Assembly (NCBI RefSeq): GCF_014596515.1 | Contig: NZ_MSJQ01000099.1 | Span: 1 to 48,043, forward strand | Origin: Streptomyces sp. CBMA156 | Lineage (GTDB): Bacteria; Actinomycetota; Actinomycetes; Streptomycetales; Streptomycetaceae | Direction of reading: 5' to 3' | DNA: 48,043 nt | Shown: positions 25,491 through 34,124 of the stretch, in pieces | How the letters are laid out: each line of letters opens with the position of its first letter | Position numbering within the stretch: the first letter of the stretch is position 1 | The notes under the pieces: model-generated | What the model was told of the DNA's origin: nothing | The model's input: the letters and a program-made list of their open reading frames with translations, nothing else | The model's database searches: none | Made by a program: the position numbers and the translations under genes

Positions 25491-28400
25491 CAAGCTCTCA
25501 CACCACCCGCCCCGTCAGCCTTCCCCCGCGCGAGGCGCTCCCGCTCCGCGGTCGCCCGCGGGTCGCCGTACCCGGCGAGCAGGGCGAGGGCCTCCGCCCG
25601 GTGCTGCCGGGCCGCCTGGGGGTCGTCGCCGGACACCGTTGCCGCGAGGGCGGCGAGGGCCAGGGCCTCGTGCCAGGGGTCGCCGAGGTCGCGGTGGGCG
25701 GTGGCGGCCCGGCGCAGGAAGGCGGCGGCCTCGGCGGGGCGGTCGAGGTGGCGGTAGGTCTCGCCGGCGCCGTGCCAGGCGAGGGCTTCGCGGCTGCGGT
25801 CGCCGAGGCGGCGGTGGAGGACGGCGGCGCGCTGGTAGGAGTCGAGGGCTTCGGTGGGTTGGCCGTCGGCGCGTTGGGCGTCGCCGAGGGTGATGAGCCA
25901 GAAGCCTTCCAGCCGGTGGTCGCGGAGGTTCAGGGCGATGTCGAGGGCCGCGTGTGCCGAGGCGAGTGCGCCGGCCGGGTCGCCGTCGTCGCGCTGGATA
26001 TCGCTCAGCAGGCGCAGGGCGTTGCCCTCGCCGCGTTGGTTCTTCAGTGCGCGGTGGGCGGTGAGTGCCTGGCCGACGGCGGCTGCCGCCTCGGGGAGGC
26101 GTCCGGCGCGGTAGTGGGTGCTGGCGAGGTTGGAGAGTGTGGTGGCCTCCCAGTGCGCCTCGTTCGCCTGCCGGAAGGCCGCTAGCGCCTGCTCGAAGTG
26201 CCGTGCGGCGTCGTCCAGTTGCCTGCCGTGCAGGTGGACCAGCCCGAGCAGGTTGAGCGAGTGCGCCTCGTTGGGCCCGTCGCCGAGTTCGCGCCAGAGT
26301 GCCAGGGCTCTGCGGTGGTGCTCCAGGCTGTCGTCTAGGGAGTTGATCCTGGTGTACCCCATGCCGAGGTCCGTGAGCAGCAAAGCCTGGGCGGCGGTGT
26401 CGCCGAGGCGCTCGGCGGCGCCCAGGCCGAGCCGGCCTGCGGGAAGCCAGTCCGCGCCGGGGGCCGAGGGGGCCTGGGCGTTCCACAGGACGGCGGCCAG
26501 TTGCCAGGTCCGCCGGTCCTCGCCTGCGGCGCGGGCGGTGTGGACGGCTTGCAGGAGGTTGGCGCGCTCGCGCTCGGCCCAGTCCACGGCGGCGTTGTAG
26601 TCGGCGAAGGCCGTCGGCTGGACTCCGTCGGGCGCGGGGTCGAGTGCCAACCGGCCTTCGGCGGGCCGCAGCCACTGCTGGGCGGCGTCGGCGGTGTGCA
26701 GGTACCAGTCGAACACCCGGCGCAGTGCGGCCTGGCGCTGGGCAGGGGTTTCCTCCTGCTGGGCCTGGTCGGTGGCGTAGGCGCGCAGGAGGTCGTGGAA
26801 CTGGTAGCGGTCGGGTGCGCTCTGTTCGACGAGGTGGGCGCCGACCAGGGAGTCCAGGAGCTGGCGGGTGCGACTGGGCGTGAGGCCGGCGAGGGCGGCC
26901 GCGGCGTGCAGTCCGAAGTCGGGGCCCGGGTGGAGGCCGAGGAGACGGAAGAGGCGTGCGACCTGTTCCGGCAGCGCCCGGTAGGACCAGGCGAAGACCG
27001 TACGGACGGCGTCGGCGTCCTCGTCCTCCCCGACGCTGAGGGCGTCCCAGAGCGCTGATTCGTCGCGCAGGTCGCCGATCAGGTCGTCCAGGCCCATGTG
27101 GGGCAGGCTGGCGGCGCGTTCGGCCGCGATCCGCAGGGCCAGCGGCAGTTGGGCGCAGAGGCGGGCGAGTTCGGTGAGCTTCGCGGGGTCGTCCTGCGGC
27201 CGGTGCCCGGCGGTGACGGCGCGCAGCAGGGCGACGGCCTCGGGTTCGGGCAGGGTCCGCAGGGTGAGCCGGCGGGCGCCGTCGCGGACGGCGAGGCCGG
27301 ACAGGCGGCTGCGGCTGGTGACCAGAACAAGGCTGCCGGTGCTGCCGGGAAGGAGGGGGCGTACCTGGTTCGCGCTGGCGGCGTTGTCGAGGACGACCAG
27401 GACGCGGCGTTCGGCGAGGAGGGAGCGGTAGAGGGCGGCGGCCGCGTCGGGGTCGTGCGGGACGGAGCCGGCGTTGACGCCGAGGGACGTCAGGAAGCGG
27501 TGGAGCGCCTCGTGGGCGGTGACCGGCCGGCCGGGGTCGTAGCCGCGGAGGTTGACGTACAACTGGCCGTCGGGGAACCGGTGGCGGGCCTGGTGGGCCC
27601 AGTGCAGGGCGAGCGAGGTCTTGCCCGCGCCGGCGGTTCCGGCGATCACGACGACGGCCGGGTCGGACGGGTGCTGCTCCTCGCCGGCCAGGGCGTCGTC
27701 CAGTTGGTGGAGTTCGTCGACGCGGTTGACGAAACCACGGACGTCGGCGGGCAGTTGGCGGGGCGTCGGGGCGGAGTCCGAACGCCCGGTCGCACGGTGG
27801 AAGTGGATGCCTCCGCTGACGTCCCTGGCCTGGACGACGTCGTGGGCGGAGGAACCGGACACTGCGGACCGGGTACTTCCGGCGCCGACGGCATTCCCAT
27901 CGCGCTCGGCCGCCACTGTGCTCCCATTCCGCACGGGTGGGGGAAGAGGCGCCACTTCGCGATCGAAGTAGGACCGGACGTCCTCGCCCGCGCGGTGGAG
28001 ATCCGCGAGGTAGTCCTCCCAGCGGCGGACGAGACCGAGATCGGTGTACCTGACCGCGCCGGCCGGAATTCCCGTGTCCGAATAGCGCACCTGGTAGAGC
28101 GTGCGGCCGCCGAGAACGACGATTTCCGGCAGCGGCCCGAATTCCTCGGAAGCGGCCAGTGTCGCGGCACGGACAATGCGGATCCGCTCGCCGCATTCGG
28201 CCCGGAGCCGCAGCGAGTGCAGTTGCCACCACAGGTAGTCCGTCCACGGCCGCTCGACCACCCGCACCCGGTGGAAGAACGACTGCCGCGCCGCGTCCTC
28301 CCGCCCGATCGCGAGCAGCGCCTGGCGCCGGCCCTCCAGAAGCCGCAACGCCTCGGCCCAGTCACCCCGGCGGGCGGCATCCCAGCTCTGGCTGCCCTGC

Positions 28401-28546
28401 TCCTCGAAGTGCTGTCGGCGCTCCAGCTTCCACGAGTCCCGGCCGCGGACCAGCGCGTCCCGCTCACGGAAGTCGCGCTTGTAGTCGTCCCGGGCGAGCG
28501 ACTCGCCCCACTCGGGCCGCAGCTCGGGAGCGTGCCGATCAGGCAT
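25484..28546 (-). CDS. STAND protein: DUF6879-like domain, NB-ARC NTPase and TPR repeats
   Basis: This is a 1020-aa signal-transduction ATPase. Residues ~20-200 resemble DUF6879 (WKLERRQHFEEQG, RVRVVERPWTDYLWWQLHSL, ECGERIRIV). A linker follows, then an NB-ARC module: P-loop GTAGAGKTS at 302-311, Walker B VLVVLDNA, LPLALRIAAERAA, and FHDLLRAYA in place of the MHD motif. The C-terminal third is tetratricopeptide repeats. The NB-ARC/TPR part is close to the AfsR/SARP-like proteins of Streptomyces but lacks their BTAD DNA-binding domain. The ATG overlaps the small upstream gene by 8 bp. STAND proteins serve in regulation or phage defence; its place between CRISPR arrays makes defence plausible but unproven. 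The last codons run into the A2 repeat. Confidence 0.88.
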   Translation of the reverse strand: MPDRHAPELRPEWGESLARDDYKRDFRERDALVRGRDSWKLERRQHFEEQGSQSWDAARRGDWAEALRLLEGRRQALLAIGREDAARQSFFHRVRVVERPWTDYLWWQLHSLRLRAECGERIRIVRAATLAASEEFGPLPEIVVLGGRTLYQVRYSDTGIPAGAVRYTDLGLVRRWEDYLADLHRAGEDVRSYFDREVAPLPPPVRNGSTVAAERDGNAVGAGSTRSAVSGSSAHDVVQARDVSGGIHFHRATGRSDSAPTPRQLPADVRGFVNRVDELHQLDDALAGEEQHPSDPAVVVIAGTAGAGKTSLALHWAHQARHRFPDGQLYVNLRGYDPGRPVTAHEALHRFLTSLGVNAGSVPHDPDAAAALYRSLLAERRVLVVLDNAASANQVRPLLPGSTGSLVLVTSRSRLSGLAVRDGARRLTLRTLPEPEAVALLRAVTAGHRPQDDPAKLTELARLCAQLPLALRIAAERAASLPHMGLDDLIGDLRDESALWDALSVGEDEDADAVRTVFAWSYRALPEQVARLFRLLGLHPGPDFGLHAAAALAGLTPSRTRQLLDSLVGAHLVEQSAPDRYQFHDLLRAYATDQAQQEETPAQRQAALRRVFDWYLHTADAAQQWLRPAEGRLALDPAPDGVQPTAFADYNAAVDWAERERANLLQAVHTARAAGEDRRTWQLAAVLWNAQAPSAPGADWLPAGRLGLGAAERLGDTAAQALLLTDLGMGYTRINSLDDSLEHHRRALALWRELGDGPNEAHSLNLLGLVHLHGRQLDDAARHFEQALAAFRQANEAHWEATTLSNLASTHYRAGRLPEAAAAVGQALTAHRALKNQRGEGNALRLLSDIQRDDGDPAGALASAHAALDIALNLRDHRLEGFWLITLGDAQRADGQPTEALDSYQRAAVLHRRLGDRSREALAWHGAGETYRHLDRPAEAAAFLRRAATAHRDLGDPWHEALALAALAATVSGDDPQAARQHRAEALALLAGYGDPRATAERERLARGKADGAGGVRACG

Positions 28547-28808
28547 CCGGGATGTCCGCTTTCGCCGTGCTCAGCATGAGGCCGGGAATGACGACGAGCC
28601 GCTCGTCCGCACCCAGGACGACGCCCTCGGGGAGCCGGCCACGGTAGTTCTCCGTGAGGTCACGGCCGATCACCGCGACATCGCCGTTCGAGAGCTGCCA
28701 GATGTCCGGGCATTCGTCCTTCTCGTCGGACGATCCCAGTTCTTTGGCGGATTTCCCGAGGCGCTTCTGCAGCGAAGCGGAAGGATCGGCTTCCCATCGA
28801 CGAGCCAT
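28539..28808 (-). CDS. small conserved partner of DUF6879 proteins
   Basis: This 89-aa protein (start ATG 28808, GGGGG upstream) has a basic N-terminal third (RRWEADPSASLQKRLGKSAK) and a conserved-looking core (CPDIWQLSNGDVAVIGRDLT, then RLPEGVVLGADERLVVIPG). I recall similar short proteins beside DUF6879 genes in Streptomyces, but their function is not known. It overlaps the STAND gene by 8 bp, so the two are co-translated. A GTG at 28838 would give a 99-aa form. No XRE-type regulator, the frequent third member of such loci, is found nearby. Confidence 0.75.
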   Translation of the reverse strand: MARRWEADPSASLQKRLGKSAKELGSSDEKDECPDIWQLSNGDVAVIGRDLTENYRGRLPEGVVLGADERLVVIPGLMLSTAKADIPDA

Positions 28809-28889
28809 GACTGCCCCCGTTGATATCGTTCTCGGCACGGAGCCGCGGTTTCTCCATCTTACACCTGATGACTACTCAGGGGAATATTC

Positions 28890-28908
28890 AGTACATTCGC
28901 CATGTACT
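28890..28908. promoter_or_regulatory. perfect 7-bp inverted repeat in AT-rich promoter region
   Basis: AGTACAT (28890-28896), 5 bp, ATGTACT (28902-28908). It lies about 85 bp upstream of the small gene of the STAND operon, in a stretch (28855-28960) markedly richer in A/T than its surroundings. TAAGAT on the minus strand near 28860 is a possible -10. It is a candidate operator for the operon. Confidence 0.5.
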
Positions 28909-29136
28909 CCAAAATGATCACCATCGCGGCACAACGGCCACATTTGTGACAGTATTCGTGCGCCGGGGGGCGGCGACGGGAGCGCGCGGCGCGACTGAAC
29001 TCGCGCGGGCGCGGAGACGGGTAGCCCTGCGCTCGGTTCATCGGTGCGGCGCCCAAGCCCGGCGCCCCTGCGCCAGTTGCTGCTCACGCTCCGGCTACTG
29101 CTCTCTCAGTGCCGCGTGGGATGATTCACGCGCTCC

Positions 29137-29237
29137 TTGACATCTCGTCAGGCCACGGCGGCGGTGATGCTCGCACGGGAGGCGTCCGGGCGTGCAAAGA
29201 AATCGCAGACTCGCTTCATCGCCCCAGGTCACGAAGT
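29137..29237 (+). promoter_or_regulatory. leader of CRISPR array A3
   Basis: TTGACATCTC at 29137 is preceded by ATGATTC, as in A4. The leader ends in GCCCCAGGTCACGAAGT (29221-29237). A GCAAAGAAA block at about 29194 is shared with A4. Confidence 0.78.
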
Positions 29238-29510
29238 GTCCTCCCCGCACCCGCGGGGGTCAGCCGGTCTTGGACCCCCGCGGCAAGGTCCCCGCCCAGT
29301 CCTCCCCGCACCCGCGGGGGTCAGCCGCTCTTCGCCTCCTCCATGGGGGTCATGTCGGCCTCCTCCCCGCACCCGCGGGGGTCAGCCGATGCACCGCCGG
29401 ACCCTGTGGCTGGCGCTGCCCTCCTCCCCGCACCCGCGGGGGTCAGCCGACGTAACCGCTGTCGGCCGCGCAGATGGGACGGTCCTCCCCGCATCCCCGG
29501 GGGTTCGGCG
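29238..29510 (+). CRISPR. CRISPR array A3, 5 repeats / 4 spacers
   Basis: Repeats start at 29238, 29299, 29360, 29421 and 29482, all 29 nt with 32-nt spacers. The first four are nearly identical (CCCCGC-ACCC-GCGGGG stem, GTCAGCCG handle). The last is decayed (CATCCCCGGGGGTTCGGCG). The leader is on the left. The short length with intact leader-proximal repeats suggests a young array or a trimmed one. Confidence 0.96.
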
Positions 29511-29590
29511 CGTCCGACTCGCGGCCTTCCCATGGGGTTGTCACCGCGAGGGCGCGTGTCACCCGCTCCACGCCCGCCCGCCGTACGGCC

Positions 29591-30247
29591 TCAGCCAGTG
29601 CGCGTCCCGTCGAGGTACGCGAGGACGGCGAGCACCCGGCGGTTGTCGTCGTCGGAGGCGCCCAGGTTGAGCTTGGCGAAGATGCTGGACGTGTGCTTGC
29701 TGACCGCGCCCTCGCTGAAGTGCAGGCGCTGGGCGATCGCCGCGTTGGAGCGGCCCTCGGCCATCATCGCGAGGACGTCGCGTTCCCTCGGGGTGAGCAG
29801 GGCGAGCGGCTGGTCGTAGGCGTTGCGGGCGAGCAGGCGGGAGATGACCTGGGGGTCCATCACCGTGCCGCCGGCCGCGACGGTGTGGACGGCGTCTACG
29901 AACTGGTCGGCCTTGGAGACCCGGTCCTTGAGGAGGTAGCCGACGCCGCCGGCGCCGTCGGCGATCAGCTCCCGGGCGTAGAGCTGTTCGACGTGCTGGG
30001 AGAGGACGAGGACGGGCAGGCCCGGCCGTTCGCGGCGGGCGGCGAGCGCGGCCTGGAGGCCCTCGTCGGAGTAGGTGGGTGGCAGACGCACGTCGACCAC
30101 CGCGATGTCGGGACGGTGTTCGGCGAGTGCGGCGGCCAGTTCGGGGCCGCTCTCCACCGCGGCGACGATCTCGTGCCCGTGGGCGCTCAGCAGCAGGGAG
30201 AGGCCGTCCCTCAGCAGGACGAGGTCCTCGGCGAGGACAACACGCAC
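29591..30247 (-). CDS. NarL-family response regulator
   Basis: This is the partner of the kinase encoded just upstream. The receiver has the acidic pair AED (residues 6-8), phospho-acceptor Asp52 (AVVDVRLPP) and LLKDRV. The LuxR HTH reads LTPRERDVLAMMAEGRSNAA followed by IAQRLHFSEGAVSKHTSSIF. At 218 aa it is full length. GTG 30247 has GGAG five nt upstream and lies 37 bp inside the kinase gene, so the two are coupled. The target operon is unknown; no adjacent transporter is present. Confidence 0.92.
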   Translation of the reverse strand: MRVVLAEDLVLLRDGLSLLLSAHGHEIVAAVESGPELAAALAEHRPDIAVVDVRLPPTYSDEGLQAALAARRERPGLPVLVLSQHVEQLYARELIADGAGGVGYLLKDRVSKADQFVDAVHTVAAGGTVMDPQVISRLLARNAYDQPLALLTPRERDVLAMMAEGRSNAAIAQRLHFSEGAVSKHTSSIFAKLNLGASDDDNRRVLAVLAYLDGTRTG

Positions 30248-31542
30248 GGTAGCTCCATGATCAGCCTGGTCGGACCCCCCGGGGGGCTGGTCAGCGTGAG
30301 CGTACCGTCGAACACCGCCAGTCTGCGCTGGATGCCCCGCAGGCCGCTGCCCAGGCCGGGGTCGGCGCCGCCGCGGCCGTCGTCGGTGACCTCGGCGCGC
30401 AGCAGTCCCGCAGTGTGGGAGAGGTGCACCGTGGCGTGCCGGGCGTCGCCGTGCTTGACGGCGTTGGTGAGCGCCTCGCTGACGGCGAAGTAGACCGCCG
30501 ACTCCACCGGCGCCTCGGCCCGTCCTGGCAGTTCGGTCCGCACCTCGACCTTCAGCGGGACGTCCAGCGCCAGCGCCCGCACGCCCTCCGCGAGACCGCG
30601 TTCGGCGAGCACCGGCGGGTGGATGCCGCGCACCAGGTCGCGGAGTTCCTGGAGCGCCTGGGTGACGTTCTCCTGGGTGTCCGTCACCACCCGCTTGGCC
30701 TGTTCCGGATCGCGGTCGATCAGTGCCGCGACCGCGCCCAAGCGCAGGCTCACCGCGACCAGCCTGGCCTGCGCGCCGTCGTGCAAGTCCCTTTCGATCC
30801 TGCGCAGTTCGGCGGCCTGGGCCTCGGTGGCGTCCAGCCGGATCTCGGTGAGCTGCTCGACCCTCCTGGCGAGCCGGGAGCGCTCGGTGGGGCCGAGCAG
30901 GCTGCGGGTCCAGCGGCCGTGCAGGCGCAGCGCGGGCCGGGCGAGGCCGAGGCCCCCGGCGATCGGTACGGGGCCGAGCAGACCGAGGAGCAGGGCGGAC
31001 AGGCCGCCGAACGGCAGGTCGTACGGCAGGGGCGCCTGGACGACCCCGTACAGGCCGGCGCCGGCCAGCAGCACGGGCCCGGCCGCGATGCCGCCGCCGA
31101 CCAGCGGGTCGGTGATCAGCCAGAGAGCGTCACGCCAGGTCGCCGGGTCGTTCCAGAGCCAGCGGACGTCAAGGGACATACCCGCGAACCAGCGGTTCCT
31201 GTGGTAGTCGTGGCCGGTCCAGTACCAGCCGTGCAGGGTGCGTTCCAGGGCCGGACGCGGTCGGTACGGCGGTGGCACCGGCACCTGCGACCAGTGGCCG
31301 GCCGCCCACCGGCCGGCGCCGGCGACGGAGCGGACCCGCCGGATGACCGCCGGGAACAGCGGGAACATCCCGAGGCAGCCCCAGAGCAGGAAGGACAGCA
31401 GGAAGGCCGTCGCGAGCACCACACCAACGGGTATCAGCAGCGTCAGGACGGCGAGCCGCCCGAGGGCCCGTACGGCGGCGCGCAACTCCTGTGCGGCGCC
31501 ACGTGGTTCTCCGGCGACCGGGGTCGCCTGCGGGCTGCTCAC
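30211..31542 (-). CDS. sensor histidine kinase with putative sensor domain
   Basis: This is a membrane kinase of the NarL/LiaS class. It has one long hydrophobic segment near residues 30-62, then a soluble loop (HGWYWTGHDYHRNRWF) and two further membrane segments (about 150-200), matching the putative sensor module common in streptomycete kinases. His254 is the phosphorylation site (ERDLHDGAQARLVAVSLRLG), followed by an HATPase domain (EALTNAVKHGDARHA, DDGRGGADPGLGSGLRGIQR). At 443 aa it is complete. The GTG start has GGAGG upstream. Confidence 0.9.
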   Translation of the reverse strand: MSSPQATPVAGEPRGAAQELRAAVRALGRLAVLTLLIPVGVVLATAFLLSFLLWGCLGMFPLFPAVIRRVRSVAGAGRWAAGHWSQVPVPPPYRPRPALERTLHGWYWTGHDYHRNRWFAGMSLDVRWLWNDPATWRDALWLITDPLVGGGIAAGPVLLAGAGLYGVVQAPLPYDLPFGGLSALLLGLLGPVPIAGGLGLARPALRLHGRWTRSLLGPTERSRLARRVEQLTEIRLDATEAQAAELRRIERDLHDGAQARLVAVSLRLGAVAALIDRDPEQAKRVVTDTQENVTQALQELRDLVRGIHPPVLAERGLAEGVRALALDVPLKVEVRTELPGRAEAPVESAVYFAVSEALTNAVKHGDARHATVHLSHTAGLLRAEVTDDGRGGADPGLGSGLRGIQRRLAVFDGTLTLTSPPGGPTRLIMELPCVLSSPRTSSC

Positions 31543-31708
31543 GGGGCCTCCGATCGGGTACGGCGCGGACCGTTCATGATCGCAGCCGCCTGGCTCGACC
31601 CTGACTGCGGGAGCCGCGGCTTGAACCGCTTGCGCAGCCCCAACAGCCCAGGGGCCGAAGCCTCCTGCGTCGTGCGTGCCGTTCCTCGCACCTCGTCCTC
31701 CCCGCGTC

Positions 31709-31743
31709 GATCATGTGCCGCCCGGGGCTCGGGGCACATGATC
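31709..31743. promoter_or_regulatory. perfect 11-bp inverted repeat upstream of the kinase
   Basis: GATCATGTGCC (31709-31719) and GGCACATGATC (31733-31743) are exact complements across 13 bp. The site lies about 170 bp upstream of the sensor kinase start and 150 bp before the A4 leader box. Symmetry and lack of flanking GC clamp suggest an operator more than a terminator, but either is possible. Confidence 0.5.
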
Positions 31744-31891
31744 AACCCTAGGAGTGGCGGGGCGGCGGAAGAATCCGGCTGCACCCCCGGCAGGGGTGGG
31801 TGTGGGCCCACCTTCACACTTGCCTGCGGGCCGCACAGCGGTGGCGGCGGACGCCCGTGGCGGGCAAGCACTGAGATGATTCGCTGGCTCT

Positions 31892-31996
31892 TTGACATCT
31901 CGACAGTTCAACTACAGTGGAGAGGCGTTCGGGCAGAGACGCACTTGACGATGCAAAGAAACAGCAAAGCCGCCGCATCGCCCCAGGTCACAAAGT
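31892..31996 (+). promoter_or_regulatory. leader of CRISPR array A4
   Basis: TTGACATCTC at 31892 follows ATGATTCGCTGG, close to the A3 and A2 versions. The end reads GCCCCAGGTCACAAAGT (one base different from A3). A block GCAAAGAAACAGCAAAGCC at about 31953 resembles A1-A3. Confidence 0.78.
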
Positions 31997-32712
31997 ATCC
32001 TCCCCGCGCCCGCGGGGGTCAGCCGAGGCGGACAACGACGAGTGGATCCAGATAGACCTCCTCCCCGCGCCCGCGGGGGTCAGCCGAACGTCGCGGGGAG
32101 CATCAGCCAGCTCGGACCCTCCTCCCCGCGCCCGCGGGGGTCAGCCGGAGCGCCCGTTGGCCGGCCGCGAACCCACCGACTCCTCCCCGCGCCCGCGGGG
32201 GTCAGCCGACGTTTCGGTTCAGGGAGTCTCTGGTGCGTCCCTCCTCCCCGCGCCCGCGGGGGTCAGCCGCTCGCCCGCCTCGGTATCCCGGTCCCGGACT
32301 CCCCGGAACCCACCACCTCCTCCCCGCGCCCGCGGGGGTCAGCCGTCAGCCAGCCAGGCACCGGGGATCTTCTTGTCCTCCTCCCCCCGCCCGCGGGGGT
32401 CAGCGGTGACAAGCGGCTCCCCGGAAGCCGCCTCGCGGCTCCTCCCCGCGCCCGCGGGGGTCAGCCGCGTGTTGTGTGGATTCGGTGGGATCTTGGCCGC
32501 TCCTCCCCGCGCCCGCAGGGGTCAGCCGCCGTAGAACGCCCGGTTCCCGTCGACGGTGGCCACCTCCCCGCGCCCGCGGGGGTCAGCCGATCAAGGACAC
32601 CCTGGGTAATCCGATTTGGAACTCTTCCCCGCACCCGTGGGGGTCAGCCGGCGGCCTGGTTGGTCGCCCACAGCTCCTTGAGCTCCTCCCCGCACCCCGC
32701 AGGGGTCAGCCG
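31997..32712 (+). CRISPR. CRISPR array A4, 12 repeats / 11 spacers, one oversized
   Basis: Repeats start at 31997, 32058, 32119, 32180, 32241, 32317, 32378, 32439, 32500, 32561, 32622 and 32683. Ten leader-proximal copies carry a G in the loop (GCGCCC); the last two carry the ancestral A (GCACCC). Spacers are 32 nt except the fifth (32270-32316), which is 47 nt. Repeat 7 has changes at both ends of the stem/handle. The leader is on the left. Confidence 0.97.
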
Positions 32713-32812
32713 CCGGCCGACACCGTCCGCACCATGCGATGCGGCAGCATCGAGGCCGTCGGCCGCTCCGTGCCCAGATGACACCGCCGTTCACGCGGCC
32801 CGACGACGCCGG

Positions 32813-33280
32813 TCACCGCACCACCGGGATCGCTCCCGAGCGCCAGTCCGTCAGCCGCTTGCGGATGCTCGGCACCATCGGCAGTTCGTCCGTCTCGGCC
32901 GGGGCGAACCACGCCACCTCGTGCGACTCGTCGGACACCCGCAGCTCCCCTCGGATCGGGCGTCCGAGGAGGCAGACGGAGAACTCCTGCCGGACCTCGC
33001 CGTCGTCGTACGCGAGGACGTGCCCGGGGTTGGTGTAGGTGCCGACGATCCCGGTGATCTCGATGTCGAGGCCGGTCTCCTCGCGGGTCTCGCGGATGCC
33101 GCACCCGGCGATGGACTCGCCGATGTCCATCGTGCCGCCGGGAAGGGCCCACATGCCGTTGTCCGTCCGGCGCTGGAGCAGGATGCGGCCAGCGTCGTCG
33201 GTCACCACGACGGAGGCGGCCGGAACCAGGCTGTTCACCTTCGGGGCGTTCGGGTCGTCCTCGTAGTCACGCCTGGGCAT
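32813..33280 (-). CDS. Nudix hydrolase
   Basis: This is a 155-aa hydrolase of nucleoside diphosphate-linked substrates. The Nudix box is complete: G(TMDIG)E(SIAGCGI)RE(T)REETGL, beginning near residue 49. The preceding GRILLQRRTDNGMWALPGG is the usual entry to the box. The start ATG 33280 has GGAG 6-9 nt upstream. The substrate (oxidised nucleotide, ADP-ribose or other) cannot be told. It lies 100 bp from the decayed end of A4 with no linked gene. Confidence 0.9.
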   Translation of the reverse strand: MPRRDYEDDPNAPKVNSLVPAASVVVTDDAGRILLQRRTDNGMWALPGGTMDIGESIAGCGIRETREETGLDIEITGIVGTYTNPGHVLAYDDGEVRQEFSVCLLGRPIRGELRVSDESHEVAWFAPAETDELPMVPSIRKRLTDWRSGAIPVVR

Positions 33281-33405
33281 GCTCCACCTCCGGAATCGTC
33301 CATGCCGGCCTCAAGTCCGCGCAGGCCCATGAGACAACGAGGAGTTCACCGGCCGCAGCAGAACCTACTGCGGCCGGTCGACAAACCCCCCACCCCGCCG
33401 CAGCG

Positions 33406-34070
33406 TCAGCCGTCCACCACCCTCCAACCCAACGCACGTGCCCGCGCCGCGACGGCGTCGAAGTCCGCAGCGTCCGCCAGCGCGGAGACCGTACGGCGGT
33501 CGAGCGGGGCGCCCTTCAGGACCGACTCCACCGCCTCCCTGTCGACGGACCGCTCGTGGTACTCCTCCGCGTAGTCGATGAAGGCCCGCGCGGCTTCGGC
33601 ACCGGTGAGGACCTCGAACAGCCAGTCGGCACCGTCCGTGTCACCGTCGGTGAAGTCGACCGGTCCGCACTGCCAGCCGCCGGAACCGGTCTCGTACCAG
33701 GCGCACACGTCGCGTCGAAGAACCCGTCGAACTCGAACTCGGGTGCCTGGGGGTAGTGCGCGAGCGACGCCGGCAGGCCGTCGAGCAGTCCTGGCCAGTG
33801 CGCGCGGACTTCCTCCCGCCACGGCGAGGCGTCGCTTTCGTGGTCGAATCCGTAGAGGAACACGCCCGCCGGGTCGAAGACGATGTCGAACTGGTCGCCG
33901 GACCCGTTGTCCATCCCGGCCAGGTCGACACCCGGGCGCCAGTCGACCGCGAACGCGTAACTGGGGCTGTAGGGCACGGAGACGATCGCGTCCAGCAGCG
34001 CCACCGCCCGGCAGCGGGCTCGCAGCTCATCGGGGGCGGGCAGGAGGGTGATGAGGTCGTGAACGGACAT
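33406..34070 (-). pseudogene. frameshifted conserved hypothetical protein
   Basis: The first part, from ATG 34070, reads MSVHDLITLLPAPDELRARC and runs well-coded to EFEFDGFFDAT; after that its frame turns into Ser/Thr/Arg-rich nonsense. The sensible sequence resumes in another frame as VCAWYETGSGGWQCGPVDF and ends at 33406 (ARARALGWRVVDG). A single missing base in about 33703-33712 joins the two into one protein of about 220 aa. The family is not recognised; the blocks DWLFEVLTGAEAARAF and FVDYAEEY-like sequence suggest a streptomycete house protein of unknown role. It could be a real mutation or a sequencing error. Confidence 0.75.
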
Positions 34071-34124
34071 GCTTCACACTCAACCGCATGCCACTGACAG
34101 TCGGCCGAACCGGCCCGCAAGAGG

